Origin: Streptosporangiaceae bacterium
GTDB lineage: Bacteria; Actinomycetota; Actinomycetes; Streptosporangiales; Streptosporangiaceae
Assembly (NCBI GenBank): GCA_030043395.1
Contig: JASHXW010000530.1
Coordinates: 1 to 6,333 of the forward strand
Length of the DNA: 6,333 nucleotides
Direction of reading: 5' to 3'
The notes under the pieces are model-generated. The model was not told the origin of the DNA, ran no database searches, and saw nothing but the letters and a program-made list of their open reading frames with translations. Every line of letters begins with the position of its first letter. Position 1 is the stretch's first letter. Positions 1-5,306 of the stretch are shown here, in pieces. The position numbers were made by a program, and so were the translations under genes.

Positions 1-211
1 CGTCCTTCTTCGGGCACTTGGCCGTGACCCCGGCCTGGGCGTTGGCCGGGATGCTGACATGGGCTTCGGCGAACGTATATCCCTTGAGTTCCCGGTTTGC
101 CGCAGCCGCTGCCGAGGCGGAGCTCGCGGTTGCGATGGAAACGACGCCTGACAGGGCGATCAATCCGAGCGTCGCCATACTCGTGAGGCCGAGTCGCTGA
201 CGTCTGTGCAT
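1..211 (-). CDS. Secreted hypothetical protein, N-terminal part (cut by window edge)
   Basis: The first 70 codons of a gene that continues beyond the left edge. It starts at an ATG (209-211) with a very strong SD, AAGGAGG, 4 bases upstream, the best ribosome binding site in the window. The N-terminus MHRRQRLGL is followed by a hydrophobic stretch and an Ala/Ser-rich end (residues about 30-39), a typical Sec signal peptide, so the product is probably exported. The visible mature part contains VSIPANAQAGVTAKCPKKD. A phrase of this kind, a beta-rich segment then a Cys-Pro before a Lys/Gly-rich turn, is common in small secreted actinobacterial proteins of unknown function. That likeness is from memory and gives no activity. 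The gene is separated from the upstream glycosidase operon by a hairpin terminator and 166 bases, so it probably has its own promoter. Function unknown. Confidence 0.8.
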   Translation of the reverse strand, partial: MHRRQRLGLTSMATLGLIALSGVVSIATASSASAAAAANRELKGYTFAEAHVSIPANAQAGVTAKCPKKD

Positions 212-213
212 AA

Positions 214-222
214 CCCCTCCTT
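214..222 (-). promoter_or_regulatory. Strong ribosome binding site of the secreted-protein gene
   Basis: On the minus strand this reads AAGGAGGGG, ending 2 bases before the ATG at 211; the AAGGAGG core lies 4 bases from it. This near-perfect SD fixes the start of the leftmost gene. Confidence 0.85.
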
Positions 223-226
223 GCTA

Positions 227-250
227 CCGACAGGCACAAGCGCTTGTCGG
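227..250 (-). repeat. Overlapping inverted repeats just upstream of the SD
   Basis: Two dyads share bases here. One is a perfect 12-bp palindrome, ACAAGCGCTTGT (236-247). The other is a 6-bp inverted repeat, CCGACA (227-232) with TGTCGG (245-250), spaced by 12 bases. They cannot form together as RNA hairpins because they share 245-247. The element ends 4 bases from the SD of the secreted-protein gene, so it could be an operator or a leader structure limiting ribosome access. The sequence alone does not decide. Confidence 0.4.
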
Positions 251-267
251 AGCCACGATGGGTCATT

Positions 268-289
268 GCGCTGCAACCGCGCTGCAACG
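268..289 (-). promoter_or_regulatory. Two 11-bp direct repeats, candidate regulator site
   Basis: The plus strand reads gcgctgcaacc (268-278) then gcgctgcaacg (279-289), identical in 10 of 11 bases. Read toward the gene the unit is GTTGCAGCGC. An 11-bp period is one helical turn, the arrangement bound by OmpR/PhoP-type response regulators and by SARP activators in actinobacteria. The repeats lie 57-78 bases upstream of the ATG at 211, a plausible place for an activator site. No convincing -10 or -35 hexamer is visible around it. Confidence 0.4.
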
Positions 290-318
290 CCGGCGGGCTC
301 AAGAGACCAGCCATCGCA

Positions 319-369
319 GGCTGGGCTGCCCAGGCGGCGCTGAAGTTGGTGCCGCCGGACAGCCCAGCC
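319..369 (-). terminator. Nested hairpin terminator after the glycosidase operon
   Basis: Starts 8 bases after the GH18 stop codon. The outer stem is 10 bp (319-328 with 360-369; core GCTGGGCTG/CAGCCCAGC). After a small internal loop there is an inner stem, 333-340 with 349-356 (GGCGGC/GCCGCC plus a C-G and a G-U pair), closed by an 8-base loop. No clear U-tract follows, which is common for high-GC actinobacterial terminators. Its position and strength suggest it ends the GH2-GH18 transcript. Confidence 0.65.
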
Positions 370-377
370 CGGATTAC

Positions 378-1421
378 TCACCCGGTAAACGACTCCAGCA
401 GATGGCTGAACGCCCATCGGGACTGCTTGATCCCAGAGCACGAGTTGGAGTCGATCGCCCCCGGGCACTTGCCGTTGTCCCGCTGGATCGCCCAGATCGT
501 CAGCAGGCTCATGTCATGCCCGAGCGCGAAGTCCATCAGCGTCTTCACGTCGCCCATGGAGGTGACTTCGGTCTTCTTCGGATAGTCGTCGATGCCGGGC
601 AGCATCGTCATCCCGAGCTTGCGCCAGATCTGGGCCGAGTCGAGTCGGGGGTAAACCTGGCCGAGCTCATGATGCACGTGCCATGCCGCTTCGAGCGCGA
701 GCCTCGCCATCGGCTCCATGTGCTTCTCGTTGCCGAGGTAGTAGTCGAAGACCATCATGTTGACCGTCGTGACGTCGACGCCATTGGCGACCGCGCTCTT
801 CACGACCCGCAGGCCAGGCCCGCCTAGGCCACCGGGCTCGACGCCGAGCGTCAGCGAGATCTGCAGGTTGATGCCCCTGGCGCGCGCCCAGCGCTGGGTG
901 ATCGCCATCGCCCTGCTGCGCCGCGCGATACCTGCCGGGTTGGTGAGCGACTTCGCCTCCACGTCCATGTCCAGCCTGGTGACGTCGTAGGTCGTGATCA
1001 CTTCCTCGTAAGCCCGCGCGATTGCCGCGACGCTCTTGCACGCGTCGGCGATCTCGGTACCACCCTGGTCCGCGCTGTAACCGCCGAACGAGGGGACGAC
1101 GTCGCCACCGTGGCGGCGCAAGGTCGCGATCTGCGCGAGGTACCTGCCCGCCGAAATCGGCTGGGCGCCGTTCCAGGTCGGCGTGCACGCGGCCTTCCCT
1201 GTCTTGCCCGCAGCCTGGACGAAGGCGAGCGTGAAGTACCTGACCTTCGACTGCGCGGCAACCGTCGCGATATTCGACTTAGTCCAGGTCTCGAAGTACG
1301 GCGCGTACATCCGCGACGGAAGACCGGACGCGGCCGCGGACGCCGGCATGATCGACGTAGCGACCAGCGACGCGGCTCCTGCGCATGCCACCACCAGGCC
1401 CAGGCGATAACGAACCTTCAC
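378..1421 (-). CDS. Secreted GH18 chitinase-like glycoside hydrolase
   Basis: A 347-residue exported protein of glycoside hydrolase family 18. Members cleave beta-1,4 bonds next to GlcNAc in chitin or partly acetylated chitosan by substrate-assisted catalysis. The GTG at 1421 is preferred as start because AAGGAG lies 6 bases upstream; it gives a clean signal peptide (MKVRYRLGLVV, hydrophobic core, ASAA near 28-31). The barrel motifs are in order: SFGG at 111-114, the catalytic strand LDMDVE with D151, D153 and probable acid E155, VNMMVFDYY at 220-228, GMTMLPGIDD at 270-279 and the last-strand W310. The layout resembles the Streptomyces/Pyrococcus ChiA-like GH18 subgroup. The first Asp of the usual DxxDxDxE motif is Thr148, and Ala156 follows the Glu where Gly is common. 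There is no carbohydrate-binding module; C319 and C328 could form a disulfide. It follows the GH2 gene by 23 bases, so co-transcription is likely. Family is confident; exact substrate is not. Confidence 0.88.
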   Translation of the reverse strand: MKVRYRLGLVVACAGAASLVATSIMPASAAASGLPSRMYAPYFETWTKSNIATVAAQSKVRYFTLAFVQAAGKTGKAACTPTWNGAQPISAGRYLAQIATLRRHGGDVVPSFGGYSADQGGTEIADACKSVAAIARAYEEVITTYDVTRLDMDVEAKSLTNPAGIARRSRAMAITQRWARARGINLQISLTLGVEPGGLGGPGLRVVKSAVANGVDVTTVNMMVFDYYLGNEKHMEPMARLALEAAWHVHHELGQVYPRLDSAQIWRKLGMTMLPGIDDYPKKTEVTSMGDVKTLMDFALGHDMSLLTIWAIQRDNGKCPGAIDSNSCSGIKQSRWAFSHLLESFTG

Positions 1422-1427
1422 AGCCAT

Positions 1428-1433
1428 CTCCTT
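1428..1433 (-). promoter_or_regulatory. Ribosome binding site that sets the GH18 start
   Basis: AAGGAG on the minus strand, 6 bases before the GTG at 1421. It abuts the ATG at 1427 directly, which is too close to serve that codon. The ATG at 1448, which overlaps the GH2 stop as ATGA, has no SD. This supports GTG 1421. Confidence 0.7.
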
Positions 1434-1444
1434 CCGCAAAGCGG

Positions 1445-4429
1445 TCATCGAACCGGTGCGGCTACGTGAATCGTCGCAACGTTCCACCCGTAGACGCTGA
1501 TCACAGGGGTTGAGCCGTCGAGGTCAGACGAGTCGTAGGTGACCGTGATCGTTTGCGACTCGCCGGGGAAGAGCGTGATGTCGTTGTCCTGCCAGAGCGA
1601 GGTCTGCAGTTCGCTGTCGCCGGGCAGCACCTTCCCCGCAGCCGTTCCGCGCAGCACGTCAGCGCGCAGGAAGAAGGCGACCGTCGACTTGGAGGTGTTG
1701 GTGATCGTGACCGATGTCTCCAGGTTCGCGCTGTCCGGCCCTCGGTGCTTGTCCGTCACCGCGGTCACCGAGACCGATGACGGCTTGAGCGAGTGCAGCG
1801 ATGTCAGGTTCGCGTACTGGGTGACGCCGCCCTGGGGCTGGTCGAGCGACTTGCGCCAGCTGACGATGTCGGGCTGAGTCGACATCCAGTAGACGTTCCG
1901 GTCGATCACCGCTCCCCTGCTATTGCGGAGCACCAACTCGACGAAGTAGACGCTGGCGCGTTCCGGAGGCGCCGTGGTGGCCGGGACCTTGGGACTCAGC
2001 ACGTTGGTCAGGACCTGCTGGCCGGCTAGCGAGATGCCGCTCGCAGTCTGGCTGTTCAGCAGCTTGCCGGACAAGCTGTAGACCCGTGCCCGCACGGACA
2101 GGCCAGAAACCCGCGCGCGACCGAGATTATCGAGCGTGACCGTCCGGGTGTCCAGGGCATACAGGGCGTGCAACGGCCGGTCTGCTTCCTGCGTGCCGAA
2201 GTAGCTGCCCGCCTGGTCGCCGTCGAAGCCATACAGCGTCCACAGCATGCTCGGCCAGCCCTTGTTCATCTGCCAGTAGATCGTGCCGGTCGAGGGCAGC
2301 GGCTTGTGGTTGGCGTGATCGATGAAGGCCTCGAACTGCGCGCGCGTGTCCTCGTAGTCCTGGAGCTGCGCCTCCTCGACGTACTGGCTCAGGCTGTGCC
2401 ACTTTCCGTACCTGGCCTTCAGCGCTGCATCGAAGTTGTAGAGCGTGCCGAAGTGGTAGCCGATGTGGGCGGTCCCCTCGTAGTTGAGGTGGTACTGGTT
2501 GTACGACGGGTCCTGCCAGAGCTTGGCCAGCTCAACCGGGGACATGAACCGCCGCAGGGAGGCGAGGGTGGGCACGGTGTCTCCCGCGCTCTCCTCGCTG
2601 TCGTATCCCCACGCGGCCCCGGCGTTGGTCTGCGTCCGGTCGTACTTGTCGTGCTGGCGCGTGTTGTACCAGTAGTCCGGCGGAATCCAGCCGTACGGAC
2701 CTTCCTTCTCCCCGGCCGGGCCGAGTATGTGGCTCTTGTTGTACTCGGCCGAGGAGATGAGCGGATCGTGAAAATCAGCCGCGTTGAAGCCGGCCAGCGA
2801 CACCTCTTCCTGCGGCAGCCTCGGGGCATTGTCGCTCCACTGGAAGCTGAACACGCTCGGATGGTTGCGCAGGTTCTCCCCGATGGTCTGCGCGGAGTTC
2901 CGCAGGATCGTGAGCCGCACCCGTTTGACAGTCCGCTCCGCCGCCCAGGCGTCGCAGCACTGGAAGCCGCCATTGACCAGGATCCCTGCGCGGTCCATCT
3001 GCTCGAACCAGTCATTCGGCATGATGTGACCCTCAAGCCTGATGGCGTTGACGCCCATGTTCTTCATCAGGGCGATCTGCTTGGCAGTGTTGGCCGCCGA
3101 GTAGTGCAGGAACAGGTTCGGGTCCCACCCGCCGCCCCGGATCACGATCGGCACGCCGTTGATCTTGAACGCCCTCGCCCCGTGCGGCTCGGCGACCGAG
3201 CGGCCGGTCAGGTACGAGGTCACCGTCCTGATGCCGAACGTCTCGCTGGTCGAGTTAACCGTGACCCCGTCGTGCGTCACGGAGGTACTGAGCGTGTACA
3301 GCGGCTGCGCGCCAAGCTGATAGGGCCACCAGATCTGCGGATGGTGGATGATCAGGCTCGGATATCTGGTCGGCCGGAACGAGAATCGCTGCGTCGCCCG
3401 TGGGGGCACGGTGACACGCTGGCTGACCGTGATCGGGGTGCCCTGGCCGGGCGGTGTGATCGTCGCCGTGACAGTGCCGCTCTGCGGGCTGGCCATGGTG
3501 TTGGTGACATCGGTCCAGACCGAGATTCCCGCTCGGGTCAGGGCAGCGTTGTCGGACTGGTCGATGTGCGAATTGCTGACCGCCAGCGGGCCGTCGGTCT
3601 GAAGCTGAACGGGAAACTGAATGCCGGTGTTGTTGTCTGGCGGGATCTGCGTCCGGTCGACGTTGTCCAGCGTGTACATCTTCCTTGGGTTGTTCGCGTT
3701 GATCTCGATCGCCAGCGAGTTAGTGCCAGCCACGAGCAGCTTGGTGATGTTGAAGCTGAACCTGGTGTAGTCGCCGGTGACGGTCGACGAAGTCGCCACC
3801 TCGGTGCCGTTCACCCAGACGTTGGCCGAGCCGATCACGCCGTTGATGATCAGGGTGGCAGCCTGGCCAGCCTTGAGGTGCGGCCGGAAATTGGTGCGCC
3901 ACCACCAGGGAACCTCGAACTCGGGGACCGTGTCAGGGCCGATCTTCTTCATGTAGCCGAAGCACAGCCGCATGTTGTCGGAGTAGAAGATGCTGTGGTG
4001 GCCGCTGGTGCTCTGGGTGACCGGCTGGAGAGACTTGTCTCCGGGGCACCGGCCGCTCTGCAGCAGGGCCTCGATCTCGGTCCCGGGCGCTCCGGCGTCG
4101 TCGTTCCTGACTGGGAGCCATCCCGCAGTGCTGAAGCCCGGGCTTGAAATCTTGGCACCGCTTTGCGTGGCGGTCGAGCTGCTCTGCACTCGCCAGCCGC
4201 CCACGGCGCCAAGGTTGACGATATTCGTCGCCCCCGTCTGCGATGGCGAGTAAGCAGGGGTCGCGTGGCTGGTCGCGGCGCCCAGCAGGGCAGAAGTCGC
4301 GCGCGGCGATTCCGTGGCCGCGTGAGCGCCGCTCGATGCGGCGACGAGCGTCCCGGTCAACAGCGCCGCCGCCGTCCAGGCAGCGATCAAACGATGCGGC
4401 GTGGAACTGACGCGAGTGACCTGGTCCAT
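1445..4429 (-). CDS. csxA: Secreted GH2 exo-beta-D-glucosaminidase (CsxA-type)
   Basis: A 994-residue exported enzyme that should remove GlcN from the non-reducing end of chitosan and its oligomers. A signal peptide (about 1-37, ending GAHA) precedes a jelly-roll sugar-binding domain (about 75-285, with VPWWWRTNF), an Ig-like domain (about 286-400), a TIM barrel (about 405-760) and C-terminal Ig-like domains, the last (about 880-990) resembling the Ig domain specific to exo-glucosaminidases. Diagnostic motifs are RLEG at 464-467, GGFQCCDAW at 487-495, NHPSVFSFQWSDNAP at 522-536 and GYDSEESAG at 608-616. By recalled alignment with Amycolatopsis CsxA, D533 is the general acid (D469 there) and E612 the nucleophile (E541 there). 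The Asp acid separates this subfamily from beta-mannosidases and beta-galactosidases. The CBM35 that I recall at the end of Amycolatopsis CsxA is absent. A Cys-bearing insertion sits at about 125-165. The start is the ATG at 4429 with a modest GAGAGG site. First gene of an operon with GH18. Confidence 0.9.
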   Translation of the reverse strand: MDQVTRVSSTPHRLIAAWTAAALLTGTLVAASSGAHAATESPRATSALLGAATSHATPAYSPSQTGATNIVNLGAVGGWRVQSSSTATQSGAKISSPGFSTAGWLPVRNDDAGAPGTEIEALLQSGRCPGDKSLQPVTQSTSGHHSIFYSDNMRLCFGYMKKIGPDTVPEFEVPWWWRTNFRPHLKAGQAATLIINGVIGSANVWVNGTEVATSSTVTGDYTRFSFNITKLLVAGTNSLAIEINANNPRKMYTLDNVDRTQIPPDNNTGIQFPVQLQTDGPLAVSNSHIDQSDNAALTRAGISVWTDVTNTMASPQSGTVTATITPPGQGTPITVSQRVTVPPRATQRFSFRPTRYPSLIIHHPQIWWPYQLGAQPLYTLSTSVTHDGVTVNSTSETFGIRTVTSYLTGRSVAEPHGARAFKINGVPIVIRGGGWDPNLFLHYSAANTAKQIALMKNMGVNAIRLEGHIMPNDWFEQMDRAGILVNGGFQCCDAWAAERTVKRVRLTILRNSAQTIGENLRNHPSVFSFQWSDNAPRLPQEEVSLAGFNAADFHDPLISSAEYNKSHILGPAGEKEGPYGWIPPDYWYNTRQHDKYDRTQTNAGAAWGYDSEESAGDTVPTLASLRRFMSPVELAKLWQDPSYNQYHLNYEGTAHIGYHFGTLYNFDAALKARYGKWHSLSQYVEEAQLQDYEDTRAQFEAFIDHANHKPLPSTGTIYWQMNKGWPSMLWTLYGFDGDQAGSYFGTQEADRPLHALYALDTRTVTLDNLGRARVSGLSVRARVYSLSGKLLNSQTASGISLAGQQVLTNVLSPKVPATTAPPERASVYFVELVLRNSRGAVIDRNVYWMSTQPDIVSWRKSLDQPQGGVTQYANLTSLHSLKPSSVSVTAVTDKHRGPDSANLETSVTITNTSKSTVAFFLRADVLRGTAAGKVLPGDSELQTSLWQDNDITLFPGESQTITVTYDSSDLDGSTPVISVYGWNVATIHVAAPVR

Positions 4430-4458
4430 AGCTGGGCGACCTCTCTGCGTTCCGCCAT
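4387..4458 (-). CDS. Possible 23-codon leader ORF overlapping the GH2 start
   Basis: An ATG at 4456-4458 has an SD (GGGGGGAG, 7 bases upstream) stronger than that of the GH2 gene itself. The frame, beginning MAERREVAQLW, runs 23 codons to a TGA at 4387-4389, so it overlaps the first 43 bases of the GH2 gene in another frame. The peptide is unlike any family I know. It may be a leader peptide that couples or limits GH2 translation, or a chance ORF in GC-rich DNA. Confidence 0.3.
   Translation of the reverse strand: MAERREVAQLWTRSLASVPRRIV
4440..4446 (-). promoter_or_regulatory. Ribosome binding site of the GH2 gene
   Basis: AGAGAGG on the minus strand, 10 bases before the ATG at 4429. This is rather wide spacing and moderate match, so initiation may be helped by ribosomes ending the overlapping leader ORF. 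Confidence 0.5.
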
Positions 4459-4522
4459 GCTCGGTCTCCCCCCGCTGCCGGATGATGGACGCCGCTAAGT
4501 TCCGCTTCCGTCAACGAATTCT

Positions 4523-4549
4523 TTTAGTTTGTATACTTTCCAAACAAAA
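4523..4549. promoter_or_regulatory. Dyad overlapping the promoter, candidate repressor operator
   Basis: TTTaGTTTG (4523-4531) and CAAACaAAA (4541-4549) are inverted repeats pairing at 8 of 9 positions, centred on 4536 with a 9-base middle. The dyad covers the promoter spacer and the -10, the classic place for a repressor. Its size would suit a LacI-, ROK- or GntR-type dimer; which one cannot be told, and no such regulator is encoded in this window. Confidence 0.5.
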
Positions 4550-4556
4550 TCGTCAA
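4530..4556 (-). promoter_or_regulatory. Sigma-70-type promoter of the GH2-GH18 operon
   Basis: The -35 is TTGACG (4556-4551), five of six to TTGACA. Candidate -10 hexamers are TATACA (4535-4530, 15-base spacer) or TACAAA (4533-4528, 17-base spacer). They sit in the only strongly AT-rich patch of the window. A transcript would begin near 4520, giving a leader of roughly 90 bases before the GH2 start. Confidence 0.55.
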
Positions 4557-4670
4557 GGGGAACAGCGAGGCTCGTGCGACGAATTTGCGCGCCTGAGGTG
4601 CGGCGAACCCGAGCGATGAAGCACCCGCGCACCCGAGGAAGCACTGCGCAGGCCGGGAGGGCGAGCTCAG

Positions 4671-4730
4671 GCGAGGAAGGTTTGGACCGGGCGAGGAAGG
4701 TTTGGACCGGGCGCGGAAGGGCTGGACGGG
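4671..4730. repeat. 20-bp tandem repeat, two exact units plus a degenerate third
   Basis: The unit gcgaggaaggtttggaccgg occurs at 4671-4690 and 4691-4710 without a mismatch. A third copy (4711-4730, gcgcggaagggctggacggg) is diverged, and 4731-4750 is a barely recognisable fourth. Each exact unit, with its neighbour, contains GGTTTGGACC, a near-palindrome. The array lies about 120 bases upstream of the GH2 promoter. In the stretch between them, 4557-4670, I see no further element. Confidence 0.85.
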
Positions 4731-4771
4731 CGCGGCAAGGCGGCCGGGCCGGGTAGATCGGCCGCGCGAAG

Positions 4772-4825
4772 AACAACGATGTGCCTGCGCTGTTGTTATA
4801 ACAACAGCGCAGGCACATCGTTGTT
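4772..4825. terminator. Perfect 54-bp palindrome, probable terminator
   Basis: Positions 4772-4798 and 4799-4825 are exact reverse complements: 27 bp, no mismatch and no spacer. The match stops at 4771/4826. The core of each arm is GTGCCTGCGC. Each arm also starts with AACAAC and ends with GTTGTT before the central TA, so each half could fold on itself. As RNA it would make a very stable hairpin beginning 57 bases after the stop of the VOC gene and before the GH2 promoter, so termination of the AraC-VOC transcript is the simplest role. No U-tract follows. A symmetric site can act in both directions. A DNA-level role (protein binding, mobile palindromic repeat) is also possible. Confidence 0.65.
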
Positions 4826-4882
4826 GGGTGGGGGCGCGCCGCCCGGCTTGTCAGGGGCGCGGACACTGCTGTCGGGGGTGTG

Positions 4883-5302
4883 TCAGGAGTGCGTCGCGGA
4901 TCTTGGCTCGCCGCGGTAGGTGCCGAATGACCAGCGATTGCCCTCGGGATCGCGGACGGTGAAGTCGCGAGAGCCGTAGTCGGTGTCATGCGGCTCGCTG
5001 ACCACTGTGGCGCCAGCGGTCGTCGCGCGCGTGAACAGAGCGTCCGGGTCGTCGGTGACGACGTAGGCGCCGAAGGTCCCCGGCCGTAGCGGCCAGTCCT
5101 CCGTCTCGGGGTCTGGCGCCGTCCCGAGCATGATCCCGCCGCCAGGAGGCCAGGCGAGTTCGGCGTGGTGAACTCTCTGTTCGTCGCCGTAGACCACGGT
5201 CTCCTCGAACCCGAAGGCGTCGACGAGGAACTTGATCAGCGCGCGGGCGTCACGCGCTAGAAATGCGGGCCAGACCTGCGGTGGTGGCGTGTTCTGCGTC
5301 AT
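4883..5302 (-). CDS. VOC-superfamily (glyoxalase-fold) protein
   Basis: A 139-residue cytoplasmic protein made of one vicinal-oxygen-chelate domain. The opening, WPAFLARDARALIKFLVDAFGFEE (11-34), is the first beta-alpha unit. HHAEL (45-49) holds a likely metal or ligand His. DYGSRDFTVRDPEGNRWSFGTY (108-129), with E120, is the typical end of the second half. This form of the family includes PhnB-like, glyoxalase and antibiotic-resistance relatives, but none is assignable from sequence and the substrate is unknown. The start is the ATG at 5302, 4 bases after the stop of the AraC-type gene; it lacks a clear SD, so translational coupling is likely. The same frame stays open upstream into the AraC gene, but that extension has no VOC likeness. 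The AraC-VOC pairing suggests that the regulator controls, or senses the same compound as, this protein. Confidence 0.85.
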   Translation of the reverse strand: MTQNTPPPQVWPAFLARDARALIKFLVDAFGFEETVVYGDEQRVHHAELAWPPGGGIMLGTAPDPETEDWPLRPGTFGAYVVTDDPDALFTRATTAGATVVSEPHDTDYGSRDFTVRDPEGNRWSFGTYRGEPRSATHS

Positions 5303-5306
5303 GTGC

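Noticed and set aside
1422..1487. Longer GH18 starts at 1487, 1448 (ATGA overlap with the GH2 stop) or 1427
   Set aside because: Those at 1487 and 1448 have no SD and put a charged tail before the signal peptide; the ATG at 1427 touches the SD. GTG 1421 has ideal spacing.
2168..4147. 659-codon open frame on the plus strand opposite the GH2 gene
   Set aside because: It is the antisense shadow of a GC-rich gene: it starts at GTG with no SD, is Arg/Val/Gly/Leu-rich without family motifs, and lies wholly within a gene with clear catalytic residues.
4671..4750. Tandem repeat as a CRISPR array
   Set aside because: The units are directly adjacent without unique spacers, only two are exact, and no cas gene is near.
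4772..4825. Palindrome as a transposon end or insertion sequence remnant
   Set aside because: No transposase fragment, no target-site duplication at its edges (4771 and 4826 onward differ), and no second copy in the window. It stays possible only if genomic copies are found.
4495..4989. 164-codon minus-strand frame across the intergenic region
   Set aside because: It runs through the palindrome, the tandem repeat and the promoter, overlaps the end of the VOC gene out of frame, and is rich in Pro/Ala/Arg/Thr without domain likeness.
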